Assembly: GCF_900101345.1 (NCBI RefSeq)
Contig: NZ_FMUX01000005.1
Coordinates: forward strand, 124,001-188,000
From: Desulfoluna spongiiphila
Lineage (GTDB): Bacteria; Desulfobacterota; Desulfobacteria; Desulfobacterales; Desulfolunaceae
Length of the DNA: 64,000 nt
Reading direction: 5' to 3'
The notes beneath the pieces were generated by a model. That model was not told the origin of the DNA. It searched no databases and saw only the letters and a list, made by a program, of their open reading frames with translations. Position 1 is the stretch's first letter. Each line of letters starts with the position of its first letter. Shown piece by piece: positions 44,286 through 54,212 of the stretch. The position numbers were made by a program, and so were the translations under genes.

Positions 44286-47200
44286 TTAGGCTTTTTCCAC
44301 GGTTACCGCGCATACCTTGAACTCGGGGATCTTGGAGACCGGGTCGAGTTTGGCGTTGGTCAGCCGGTTGGCGGCGGCTTCGGCAAAGTGGAAGGGGAGA
44401 AAGACCGTCCCTTGTTCCATGCGTCCGGAGATGTTCACCCGGGCTTTGATCTTGCCGCGTCGGGAGAAGAGGGTGGCCATGTCGCCGTGGGCGAGGTTTT
44501 TCTCCCGGGCGTCCTCCCGGTTCATTTCCACGAAGCACTCGCCTACCTGCTGGTTCAGGCCGTCCGATTTTCGGGTCATGGTCCCGGTGTGGTAGTGGTA
44601 GAGCACCCGTCCGGTGGTGAGGACAAGGGGGTAGTCGGCATCCGGGGTTTCCGCTGCCGGGGTAAAGGCAACGGGAAAAAAGGTCCCCTTGCCTTTGGCA
44701 AAGCTCTCCACGTGGAGGCGCGGGGTGCCGGGGTGGTCTGCGGTGGGGCAGGGCCAGGGGATGCCTTCGCCGTCAAGGCGTTCGTAGCTTAAGCCCCCGA
44801 AGGCGGGGGTGACAGAGGCGAGCTCGTCAAAGATGGCTTCGGCCGAGGGGTAGCTCATGTCAACCCCCATGCGGCGTGCCACTTCGCAGGTGACCTCCCA
44901 GTCCGTGGGCACCCCTTCAGGGCCCTCCACGGCGTTTCGGACGCGCTGGACCCGGCGCTCGGTGTTGGTGAAGGTGCCGTCCTTTTCTGCAAAGCAGAGG
45001 GCGGGAAGCACCACATCGGCGGCCTGGGCGGTCTCGGTGAGGAAAATATCCTGGACCACGAGAAAATCGAGATTGTGGAAGGCTTTTTCTGCGTGGTTCA
45101 GATCCGCCTCAGACACAAGGGGGTTCTCGCCAATAACATAGAGGGCTTTTAAGCCCCCTTTGATGGCCGCATCCACCATCTCCGTTGCGGTAAGGCCCGG
45201 GGTTCGGGAGAGGCCGGAGACGCCCCAGGCTTTTTCCATGGAAAGGGCATGGGGCTCTTCATGGACCTTTCGGTAGCCGGGATAGACATCGGGGAGGCCT
45301 CCCATGTCGCAGGCGCCCTGGACGTTGTTCTGTCCGCGCAGGGGATTGACCCCGCCGCCTTCGATTCCGACGTTGCCGCATACCATGGACAGGTTGGCCA
45401 GGGCTTTTACGTTGTCTGTGCCCGTGGTGTGCTGGGTGATCCCCATGCAGTAGAGGATGCTTCCCTTTTCCACACCGGCATAGACCAGAGCCGCCTGGAT
45501 GAGCTGTTCTGCGGGGATGCCGGTGAGCTCTTCAACGTGTTCCGGGGTATAGGGGGCCACGGCCTCCCTTAAGGCGTCTATGCCCTCGGTACGCTCTTTT
45601 ATGTAGGCTGCGTCTTCAAGCCCCTCTTCAAGGATCACGCGGATCATGCCGTTGATCCAGGCAATATCGCTGCCCGGGTTGGGGGACAGGGACAGGTGGG
45701 CGTGCTTTTTAAGCTCGATCCTCCTGGGGTCTGCCACGATAAGTTTTGTGCCCCCGAATTTCACCGCCCGCTTGATGGCAGATGAGATGACGGGGTGGGT
45801 CTCCGTGGTGTTGGAGCCCGCAACGAGGATGACATCCGCCTTCTCGATATCCGAGATGGGGTTTGTCATGGCACCACTTCCGAATGCGGCGGCCAGACCG
45901 GCCACCGTGGAGGAATGTCACAACCGCGCGCAGTGATCGACATTGTTTGTTTTCAGCACGGTGCGGGCAAATTTCTGGGCCACGTAGTTCTCTTCGTTGG
46001 TGATGCGGGCGGAGGTGAGGACCCCTGCGGCATCCCCGTGGGCCTCTGAGATCTCTTTTAAGCGCCGGGCCGTCAGGTCCAGGGCTTCGGTCCAGGTGGC
46101 CTCCCGGAATGTTTCGCCTTCTTTGATCAACGGGGTGGTGAGGCGTTCGTCAGAGCCGATGAAGTCAAATCCGTAACGTCCCTTGACGCAGAGGCTTCCA
46201 AAGTTGGGCGCGCTCTCTTCGGCACCGGTGATGCGGGTGACTTTTCCGGCCTTGGCGTGGATGTCGATCTGGCAGCCCACCCCGCAATAGCCGCAGGTTG
46301 ATCTGGTTTTTGTCTCGTCCCAGGGTTTGCCTCTGTAGACCACGTTTTTTTCTGTGAGGGCGCCCACGGGGCAGGCCTGGACACAGGAGCCGCAAAAGAC
46401 GCAAGACGAGTCCTTCAGGGGCTGATCGATGCCCGCGATGATTTTGGCCCCAATACCCCGGAACCCTAAGTCTATGGCTTCGTTGACCTGGACGTCGTTG
46501 CAGACCTGGACGCAGGAGCCGCAGAGGATGCACTTGTTGAAGTCCCGGATGATAAAGGGGTTGACCTCTTCGATGCCGTGGCCTGATTTGTGGGCCTTGA
46601 ACTGCTCCTTTTCTGGGCTTTTCGGCATGAATCGGGTCTTGTCTGCCTCCATGAGGGTGGCGTACCGCCGTAAATCGCAGCCGGATACATCCTGGCAGCC
46701 GCATTCGAGGCAGCGCCCTGTTTCCGCAAGCAGGTTCTCTTCGGTGAAGCCCAGCTCCACCTCGGTGAAGCTGTCTGCACGGGTTTCCGGGTCCGCCTTT
46801 TCGATGTGGCGGCGGGGCAGGACGGGTTTGCCTTTGAGGTCCTCGGCGGAGAGGACGCCGAAGTCTTCTTTTTTTACGTGAAAGCCAAGGCGGTCTTCGG
46901 CCCTGGTCCCTCGTCCGGTGAGCAGGCGGTCCATGGCAAAGGCGGCTTTTCGGCCGTGGGCCACGGCCCCTATGATAACGCTGGGGCCGGTGACGGCATC
47001 GCCCCCTGCGTAGACCCCCTCCATGTTCGTGGAGAAGAGGGATCCGTCTGCGTCAATGGAGTTCCAGCGGGTGAGGCCCACGCCGTCGAGAAAGTCCGTG
47101 ACCACTTTCTGGCCGATGGCTTCGATGACGAAGTCCGCGCTTTCGGTGTATTCGCTGTTTTCCATGACCACGGGGCGTCTTCTGCCGCTGGCGTCGGGCT

Positions 47201-48413
47201 CGCCGAGTTCCATCTTGACGAAGGTGACGCCGTTTAAACGGCCGTTTGCCCCTTCGTAGGAGACGGGGTTGGTGAGAATGCGGATTTCGATCTTCTCTTC
47301 CTTGGCGTCCTCGATCTCTTCGATGGCTGCGGGCATTTCTTTTTCGGTGCGGCGGTAGATGATGGTCACCTTGTCCGCGCCGTAGCGCAGGGCCGTCCTG
47401 GCCGCATCGATGGCGGTGTTGCCCCCGCCCACCACAAAGACGTTGCCGCTGAGCTTTTTGGCTGTTCCCAGGTTGACCTCCCGGAGAAAGTCCACCCCCT
47501 GCATGACGCCGGAGAGATCGCCGCCGGTGGTGCGCATGGACGAGCCCACCTGGGCCCCGTGGCCGATGAAGACGGCGTCGAAATCTTCCCGGAGTTCGGA
47601 CAGGGTGAAGTCGCGGCCCAGGGCCACGTTGTAACGCACCTCCACGCCCATGGCGAAGATGGCGTCGATTTCGGCCCGGAGATCCTTTTTGGGGAGGCGG
47701 TATTCGGGGATGCCGTAGCGCATCATGCCGCCGGGTTCGGGCATGGCTTCGAACATGACCACCCGGTGACCGGCAAGGCGGAGGAAGTAGGCGGCGGAGA
47801 GTCCCGCAGGGCCGGTGCCGATAATGGCCACGGTGCGTCCCGTGGGTTTTCCGGGCTCCGGAATATAGATATCCCCCAGGGCCAGCTCCCGGTCGGCCAC
47901 AAATCGCTTGATGTTTTTTATGTCCACGGGCTCATCGATGAGGTTCCGCCGACAGGCTGCTTCGCACGGCTTGGCGCACACCCTGCCGCAGACGATGGGC
48001 AGGGGGTTGGTCTCCTTCATGAGCTTGACCGCCTCCTTGTAGAGGCCGCGCTTGGCAAGGGCCACATACCCCTGGATGTCCACGTTGGCCGGGCAGGCCA
48101 GGCGGCAGGGGGCGTAGCAGTCGGCGGTGTGGCGGCCGAGGAGAAGCTCCAGGTTTGTTTTTCGGGACCTTTTGACCGTATCGGTTTCGGTGTGGACCAC
48201 CATGCCGTCGGTAACGGGGGTGGCGCAGGTGCGGCGAAGGGCGGGGGCGCCTTCCACTTCGGCCACGCAGAGGGAACAGGACCCGAAGGGGGCGGTCTTC
48301 TCTACATGGCAAAGGGTTGGAATGTCGGCAATGCGGTGCTCTCGGATAACATCGAGCAGGGTTTGGGACTCATCGGCTTCAACGTTGATACCGTTGATTG
48401 TTAACTTGGCCAT
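44286..48413 (-). CDS. fdhA: Selenocysteine formate dehydrogenase alpha subunit fused to a GltD-like flavoprotein module
   Basis: One gene of 1375 residues read through UGA at 45920-45918 (Sec832). Order: N-terminal [2Fe-2S] domain (PTLCHVEKTAPFGSCSLC); GltD-like cysteine region (CYAPCRLACPANVD, CGRVCAKPCEAAC); FAD site AIIGTGPAGLSAAYF near 195 and NAD(P) site VFVVGGGNTAIDAART near 322; two [4Fe-4S] clusters (CILCGSCVQVC, CVFCGSCVQACP); the FdhA cluster motif TCGYCGVGCQ near 704; then the Mo/W-bisMGD catalytic region with DHCARL-Sec-HSSTVAGL. It oxidises formate or reduces CO2. The GltD module suggests direct coupling to NAD(P)H within the same chain. It follows fdhA2 on the same strand after a 600-base gap. 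Annotation pipelines would likely split it in two at the UGA. Confidence 0.88.
45888..45920 (-). promoter_or_regulatory. Bacterial SECIS element of fdhA1
   Basis: Starting at the UGA (45920-45918), the message folds twelve to thirty bases downstream into GGTGGCC-GGTCT-GGCCGCC. The apical GGUCU loop is the SelB-binding feature known from E. coli fdhF. The encoded residues around the UGA match Sec-containing FdhA proteins. Confidence 0.88.
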
Positions 48414-48482
48414 ACATCACTCCGTGCCGGAAGGTCTCGGACCGGCGGAATCATTCAGATAACGAATGGGCATATAAAGAAT

Positions 48483-48509
48483 GGGCGTCACCCGCAAGGG
48501 GTGACGCCC
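48483..48509 (-). terminator. GC-rich hairpin upstream of fdhA1
   Basis: GGGCGTCACCC and GGGTGACGCCC pair perfectly around a five-base loop. On the minus strand it is followed by ATTCTTTATAT. It may terminate the fdhA2 transcript or attenuate read-through into fdhA1, whose ribosome site GGAGTG lies about 60 bases further on. Confidence 0.55.
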
Positions 48510-48674
48510 CGGTCTATCACATGGTGCGGCTGGGCCTGACAGGGACACCGGCCGGGGAAGCGGGTTCATCTGTTGAACCCATGAACCCGAGTTTTCAGGC
48601 CGAACAGTGACCACCTGTGGTTACCAGCTCGCTTATATTTTGGATTACAGACCAACCAGCCTACATGAAACAGG

Positions 48675-48943
48675 CCCCGGCGGCAAGGTGCAGGGGGCAG
48701 TAAAACAGGGTTAACGCATTTAAAAAATCAGTTGCCTCCGGCGGGTCGCTTTTTGAAAAAAGCTCCGCAAAAACTTTCCGGTAATCAAGGCGCTTATCTC
48801 CAGCCCCGCAGGGTCTGAAGATAAGCGCCTTGATAAACTAAATAAAGAAGAGGGACTATGCTCTGTAGTGTCGCATTTTCAAAGAACAAAACCTGTTTGT
48901 CAAACTTTTCAAAAGTTTGGCCCCCGGCAGGGCCGCCGGAGGC
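48675..48943. repeat. Intergenic repeats, partial A, module C and module B
   Basis: Three members of the dispersed family in one gap. Module C here (box plus GGTCGCTTTTTGAAAAAAGC and TCCGCAAAAACTTT) matches the copy at 61055-61099 in reverse orientation. Module B ends with its box 90 bases after the fdhA2 stop on the minus strand. Confidence 0.7.
48782..48835. repeat. Long inverted repeat between module C and module B
   Basis: Arms of about eighteen bases, TAATCAAGGCGCTTATCT near 48782 and AGATAAGCGCCTTGAT near 48818, flank a loop containing CCAGCCCCGCAGGGTCTG. The near-perfect pairing suggests a strong hairpin or a relic of a small mobile element. I found no second copy of these arms in the window. 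Confidence 0.6.
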
Positions 48944-49030
48944 AAAAATCTAAATGCGTTAACCCTGGGCAGTAAAAGGTCACAGGCTGGAGGTCAGGCT
49001 TTTTTTCGCCATGGGGCCTTCCTGCGGGCG

Positions 49031-51748
49031 TCAGTTTTCCTTTCCGGCGTCCGGGGCCGAGGCGATGCGGACCGCGCACACTTTGAACTCCGGGATCTTG
49101 GAGACCGGGTCCAGCTTGGCATTGGTCAGGCGGTTGGCGGCGGCTTCGGCAAAGTGGAAGGGGATAAAGACCGTCCCTTTGCCCATGCGCCGGCTGACCT
49201 TGACCCGTGCGGTGATCTCGCCCCGGCGGGAGGTGACCGTTGCCATGGTTCCGTCGGCAAGGCCCAGGGCCTTGGCATCGCTTCCCTCCATCTCCACGAA
49301 GCATTCCGGTGAGCGTTCGTTGAGCCCCTTGGATTTTCGGGTCATGGTGCCGGTGTGGTAGTGGTAGAGGACCCGTCCGGTGGTCAGGGCCAGGGGGTAG
49401 TCCTCATCGGTGACCTCGGCAGGCGGTGTCCAGGCGATGGCGTGGAAGGTGCCTTTGCCCTTGGCAAAGGTGCCCACGTGGAGCCGGGGCGTGCCGGGGT
49501 GGTCGGCCGTGGGGCAGGGCCAGGGGATGCCTTCGTCTTCAATGCGGGGGTAGGAGAGGCCGGAAAAGCTGGGGGTGACGGCGGCCAGCTCAGTAAAGAT
49601 GGCTTCGGCTGAAGTGAACCCCATGTCGGTTCCCATGCGCCGGGCGATGTCGCAGACGATCTCCCAGTCCGTGGAGACCCCGTCGGGACCGTCCACGGCT
49701 TTTCGAACCCGCTGCACGCGTCGCTCGGTGTTGGTGAAGGTGCCTTCCTTTTCTGCAAAGCACAGGGCCGGCAGGACCACGTCGGCTGCCCGGGCGGTTT
49801 CGGACATGAAGATGTCCTGAACCACGAGGAACTCCAGGCTGCTGAAGCCTTTTTCCGTGTGGTTGAGGTCGGCTTCGGAGACCAGGGGGTTCTCGCCGAT
49901 GACGTAAAGGGCCTTGAGTTTTCCGTTGATGGCCGCATCCACCATGTCTGTGGCGGTGAGGCCGGGGGTGCGGGAGAGGCCGGTAACGCCCCAGGCTTTT
50001 TCCATGGTTTGGGCATGGGCCTCTTCATGGACCTTTCTGTAGCCGGGGTAGACGTCGGGCAGGCCCCCCATGTCGCAGGCGCCCTGGACGTTGTTCTGTC
50101 CGCGCAGGGGGTTGACCCCGCCGCCTTCGATGCCCACGTTGCCGCAGACCATGGCCAGGTTGGCCAGGGCTTTCACGGCATCGGTGCCGTTGATGTGCTG
50201 GGTGATGCCCATGCAGTACAGGATGGACCCCTTTTCCGCTCCGGCGTAGAGCCGCGCCGCGGCAATCAGGGTCTCTTCGGGGATGCCAGTGATTTTGCGT
50301 ACGTACCCGGGCGTGAAGGGGGCCACGGATTTTGCCATGGCGTCAAAGCCTTCGGTGCGTTCCAGGATATAGCGTTTGTCCTGAAGCCCTTCTTCAAGGA
50401 TCACGTGGATCATCCCGTTGATCCAGGCAATATCGCCACCGGGCCTGGGGGCCATCTTGAGGTGGGCGTGCTTTTTCAGGGTGATTTCCCGGGGGTCTGC
50501 CACGATGAGCTTTTTCCCGCCGAACTTGGCGGCCCGTTTGATGGCCGCTGAGATGACGGGGTGGGTCTCCGTGGTGTTGGAGCCCGTTACAAGGATGACA
50601 TCCGCCTTCTCGATATCCGAGATGGGGTTTGTCATGGCACCGCTGCCGAAGGAGGCGGCCAGACCGGCCACCGTGGAGCTGTGTCACAACCGTGCGCAGT
50701 GATCGACGTTGTTTGTTTTCAGCACCGTGCGGGTGAATTTCTGGGCCACGTAGTTCTCTTCGTTGGTGACACGGGCCGAAGTGAGGACCCCCACGGCATC
50801 GGCATGGACGCCTGCGATTTCTTTGAGGCGTCGGGCCGTAAGGTCCAGGGCCTCCCCCCAGGAGGCTTCCCGGAACGAGCCGTTCTCTTTGATGAGGGGG
50901 GTGGTGAGACGGCGATCCGAAGCGATGAAGTCAAACGCGTAGCGTCCTTTGACGCAGAGGCTCCCGAAGTTGGGGGCGGCCTCTTCGCAGCCGGAGACAT
51001 GCCAGACCCTGTTGCTTTTGACATGCAGGTTCATCTGGCAGCCCACCCCGCAGTAGGAGCAGGTGGTCCTGACGGGCTCGGTTTCGGAGATGCGCGGCAC
51101 CATGCGGGCGTCCCTGGGGACCAGGGCCGCCACGGGACAGACCTGGACGCACTCACCGCAGAACACGCAGTCCGAATCCTTCAGGGGCAGATCGCCCTTG
51201 GTGATGATTTTGGTCTGGGCGCCCCGGTAGCCGAAGTCGATGGCTTCGTTAACCTGGACCTCGTTGCAGACCTGGACACAGCGCCCGCAGAGGATACACT
51301 TTGAAAAATCCCGGAGGATGAACGGGTTCACCGCCTCCATGGGGTAGGTGACGCCGGTGTCTTTGAATGAGGCGCCTTTGACCTTGTAACGGAAGGCGAG
51401 TTCCTGGAGACGGCAGCTGCCGGAGGAGGGACAGACCAGGCAGTCGTCGTGACGTCCCGAGGAGAGCATCAGCTCAATGGTCATGCGCCGGGAGCGGATG
51501 ATCTCGGGGGTCTCGGTGCGTACCGTCATTCCGTCTTCCACCGGGACGGTGCAGGCGGTGAGGAGGGTACGGGCACCCGCCACGTCCACCATGCAGATCC
51601 GACAGGCCCCGGTGGGCATACTCCCCTTGAGGTGGCAGAGGGTGGGGATATCAATGTGGTTACGCTTTGCAACGTCCAGAATGGTTTCCCCATCGGTAAA
51701 GGGAAGGCTTTTGTCGTCGATGACGATTCTCTTCTCTTTGTGTTCCAT
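49031..51748 (-). CDS. fdhA: Selenocysteine formate dehydrogenase alpha subunit (NuoG-like N-terminus)
   Basis: One gene of 905 residues read through UGA at 50686-50684 (Sec355). The N-terminus is NuoG-like: [2Fe-2S] ligands in PTLCHLKGSMPTGACRICM, a His/Cys [4Fe-4S] site in SSGRHDDCLVCPSSGSCRL, two ferredoxin clusters (CILCGRCVQVCN near 150, CVFCGECVQVCP near 191). Then TCSYCGVGCQ near 228 and the catalytic DHCARL-Sec-HSSTVAGL with the Mo/W-bisMGD domains. The start is taken at the ATG at 51748, with AAGGTGAG nine bases upstream. It sits 27 bases after the NuoF-like gene, so with NuoE/NuoF it should form an NAD+/ferredoxin-linked, probably electron-bifurcating formate dehydrogenase. From the Sec onward it is very close to the paralogue next door. 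Confidence 0.9.
50654..50686 (-). promoter_or_regulatory. Bacterial SECIS element of fdhA2
   Basis: Downstream of the UGA (50686-50684) the message forms the same GGTGGCC-GGTCT-GGCCGCC hairpin (50672-50654) as in fdhA1. Bases between the UGA and the stem differ slightly from the other gene while the stem-loop is identical. Confidence 0.88.
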
Positions 51749-51775
51749 CTCCAAAATCTCACCTTCTGTTATGCA

Positions 51776-53563
51776 TTAGTCGATGGCGTCAAAGGGGCAT
51801 TTGTCGTAGCAGCTCATGCACTGCACGCATTTGCCTGTATCAATGACGGCCACCTCTTTTTTCTGCCAGGCAATGGCGTCGGCCGGGCAGGCTTTGTAAC
51901 AGAGACCGCATTTCTTGCATTTGTCGGGGTCCACGGTGAACTTGAGGAGGGCCTGGCAGGTTTTGGCCGGGCAGCGTTTTTCGAAGATGTGGGCCTTGTA
52001 CTCGTCCATGAAGAAACGCATGGTGGAGAGCACGGGGTTGGCGGCGGTCTGGCCGAGGCCGCAGAGGGCCGAGTTGCTGGCCACTTCGCTGAGCTCTTCC
52101 AGGGACTTGAGGTCGCTCTCCTCTCCTTTACCTTCGCAGATTCTTTCTAAGATCTCAAGGATCCGGCGGGTGCCCTCCCGGCAGGGGGTGCACTTGCCGC
52201 AGGACTCCTCCTGGATGAAATCCATGAAGAAGCGGGCCATGTCCACCATGCAGGTGCGGTCGTCCATGACGATGGCGCCGCCGGAACCCATGATGGCACC
52301 GACCTTGGCGATCTCTTCATAGTCGATGGGGGTGTCCAGGTGCTGTTCGGGAACACATCCGCCGGAGGGGCCTCCCAGCTGCACCGCCTTGAACTTTCGT
52401 TTTTTGGGGATGCCGCCGCCTATATCGTAGACCAGGGTGCGGATGGGAAGGCCCATGGGCACCTCCACGAGGCCGATGTTGTTGACATCGCCGGAGAGGG
52501 CAAACACCTTGGTCCCCTTGCTTTTTTCCGTCCCCACCGAGGCGTACCATTCGCCGCCCTTGAGGATGATCTGGGGCACGTTGGCAAAGGTCTCCACGTT
52601 GTTCAGGATCGTGGGCTTGTCCCAGAGGCCTTTCTGGGCGGGGAAGGGGGGACGGGGCCTCGGCATGCCGCGCTTGCCTTCAATGGAGCGCATGAGGGCG
52701 GTCTCTTCGCCGCAGACAAAGGCGCCTGCGCCCTGGTAGATCTCGATGTCGAAGTTGAAGCCCGACCCCAGGATGTCGTCGCCCAGCAGGCCGTACTCTT
52801 TGGCCTGGGCAATGGCGATTTCAAGGCGGCGGATGGCCAGCTGGTATTCGGTGCGGCAGTAGATGTAGCCTTTGGTGGCGCCGATGGCCTTGGCCGCGAT
52901 GGTCATCCCTTCAAGGACCACGTGGGGGTCGGATTCCAGGATGCTTCGGTCCATGAAGGCGCCGGGGTCCCCTTCGTCGGCGTTGCAGAGGACGTATTTT
53001 TCATCCCCGATGCTGGAGTGGGCGAATTTCCATTTGAGGCCCGTGGGGAAACCGGCACCACCGCGGCCCCTGAGGCCTGAGGAGAGCATCTCTTCGATGA
53101 TCTCTTCGGATTTCATTTCATTTAAGGCCTTGGCCGATCCGAAGTAGCCTTCCCGGGCGATGTACTCGTCGATGACCTCCGGGTCGATGGCCCCTTTGTT
53201 TTTCATGGCCCGGTAGACCTGATTGGAGAAGAACGGGATGTCGTCGATATGGGGGATCTTCTCTTTGCTCATGTGCTCTTTGAAGAAGAGACGGGGGACG
53301 GGGCGGCCTTTGAGGAAGTGCTCCTCCACCAGTTCTGGAACATCGTCAACGGACAGTTTCTGGTAAAAAATGCCTTCGGGCTGAACCAGCATCACGGGGC
53401 CCACGGCGCAGAAGCCGTTGCAGCCGGTCTCCACCACTTTTATTTCATCTGCGAGCCCGCGGTTGATCAGCTCGGCGTTGAGCGCTTCCTGGAAAGGCTT
53501 GCTGCCGGTGGCGTGGCATCCCGTGCCGCCGCACAGCATCAGCTGCATTCTTGTTTTACTCAT
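51776..53563 (-). CDS. NuoF/HydB-like NADH-binding flavoprotein subunit
   Basis: A protein of 595 residues. It begins with a thioredoxin-like [2Fe-2S] domain (LCGGTGCHATGS and ETGCNGFCAVGP). Then come the FMN/NADH-binding region (GLRGRGGAGFPTGLKWKF near residue 161, GAGAFVCGEETALMRSIEGK near 275), an SLBB part, the [4Fe-4S] site ESCGKCTPCREGTR near 455 and a C-terminal two-cluster ferredoxin (CKKCGLCYKACP, CVQCMSCYDKCP). This architecture is that of HydB and related bifurcating subunits rather than plain NuoF. It transfers electrons between NAD(H), ferredoxin and the formate dehydrogenase. It follows the NuoE-like gene by about 150 bases and precedes fdhA2 by 27. Confidence 0.88.
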   Translation of the reverse strand: MSKTRMQLMLCGGTGCHATGSKPFQEALNAELINRGLADEIKVVETGCNGFCAVGPVMLVQPEGIFYQKLSVDDVPELVEEHFLKGRPVPRLFFKEHMSKEKIPHIDDIPFFSNQVYRAMKNKGAIDPEVIDEYIAREGYFGSAKALNEMKSEEIIEEMLSSGLRGRGGAGFPTGLKWKFAHSSIGDEKYVLCNADEGDPGAFMDRSILESDPHVVLEGMTIAAKAIGATKGYIYCRTEYQLAIRRLEIAIAQAKEYGLLGDDILGSGFNFDIEIYQGAGAFVCGEETALMRSIEGKRGMPRPRPPFPAQKGLWDKPTILNNVETFANVPQIILKGGEWYASVGTEKSKGTKVFALSGDVNNIGLVEVPMGLPIRTLVYDIGGGIPKKRKFKAVQLGGPSGGCVPEQHLDTPIDYEEIAKVGAIMGSGGAIVMDDRTCMVDMARFFMDFIQEESCGKCTPCREGTRRILEILERICEGKGEESDLKSLEELSEVASNSALCGLGQTAANPVLSTMRFFMDEYKAHIFEKRCPAKTCQALLKFTVDPDKCKKCGLCYKACPADAIAWQKKEVAVIDTGKCVQCMSCYDKCPFDAID

Positions 53564-53717
53564 CTCTTTCTCCTGGGTTGGAATCGCTTGTAAAGGCTTC
53601 GAAGGCCGCCTGGCTGTCAGCCTTCACGGTATGGATGACATGTGTGTCATGCTGTTTAATGGGTGTGGCCTGTCCGGTGCCGGATTCCGCATCGGCAGGC
53701 CCGTGGCCACGGCGTGT

Positions 53718-54212
53718 TTACTGGTATTCCTCCAGGATGCCCGTGACATCTTTGGGATCGACGTTGCCGTGTATGTCCTCATTGACGATCATGACCGGGG
53801 CCAGGCCGCAGGCACCCAGGCAGCGGACGCCCTCCAGGGTGAAGCGGCGGTCCTCCATGGTCTCGCCTTCGGACAGGCCGTATTTGTTGCCGATGTGGTT
53901 CATGACCTCTTTGATGCCCTTGACATAACAGGCCGTGCCGGTGCAGGCCTTGATGATGTTTCGTCCTTTGGGCTTCAGAGAGAAAAGTGAGTAAAAGGTT
54001 GCCACACCGAAGACCTGGCTTGACGCCAGTCCCAGGCCCTGGGCGATGTAATCAAGAAGGATGGGGGGAAGGTAGCCGACGGTATCCTGACAAAGGCGCA
54101 GGACAGTGATGAGCGAACCGGGAACGGCGCTGTTTTCATCAATGATGGTGTCGATGCGGGGCCACATCTCAGCGGTGATATCCGGATGCTCGGGATGGTG
54201 ATCCATAGCCAT
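53718..54212 (-). CDS. NuoE/HydC-like [2Fe-2S] subunit
   Basis: A protein of 164 residues from the ATG at 54212, which has GGAG eight bases upstream. It has the NuoE fold: a helical N-terminus (LCQDTVGYLPPILLDYIAQG, VFGVATFYSLFSL) and the [2Fe-2S] ligands in KACTGTACYVKG and VRCLGACGLAP. In bifurcating hydrogenases and formate dehydrogenases this subunit (HydC) sits beside HydB. It is the first gene of the minus-strand operon NuoE-NuoF-FdhA2-FdhA1 and faces the divergent regulatory operon across a 450-base intergenic region. Confidence 0.9.
   Translation of the reverse strand: MAMDHHPEHPDITAEMWPRIDTIIDENSAVPGSLITVLRLCQDTVGYLPPILLDYIAQGLGLASSQVFGVATFYSLFSLKPKGRNIIKACTGTACYVKGIKEVMNHIGNKYGLSEGETMEDRRFTLEGVRCLGACGLAPVMIVNEDIHGNVDPKDVTGILEEYQ

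Larger units (their letters stand above)
48414..49030. other. Gap between the two fdhA genes: hairpin plus repeats
   Basis: About 617 bases. Next to fdhA1 a perfect eleven-base GC-rich hairpin (48483-48509) stands some 70 bases before the start codon. Further out are a partial module A (48675-48700), a module C (48734-48769, box, GGTCGCTTTTTGAAAAAAGC, TCCGC) and an inverted module B (48892-48943), all of the dispersed family. No gene is seen. An inverted AAGCGCCTTGAT-type pair (TAATCAAGGCGCTTATCT around 48782 and AGATAAGCGCCTTGATAA around 48816) makes another long hairpin. Confidence 0.6.

Noticed and set aside
45905..45920. Reading fdhA1 as two separate genes or a pseudogene split at the stop codon
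   Set aside because: The stop is UGA in the exact FdhA selenocysteine context and is followed by a bSECIS hairpin with GGUCU loop; the second half has no ribosome site of its own.
50671..50686. Reading fdhA2 as two separate genes
   Set aside because: Same reasons as for fdhA1, with an identical hairpin.
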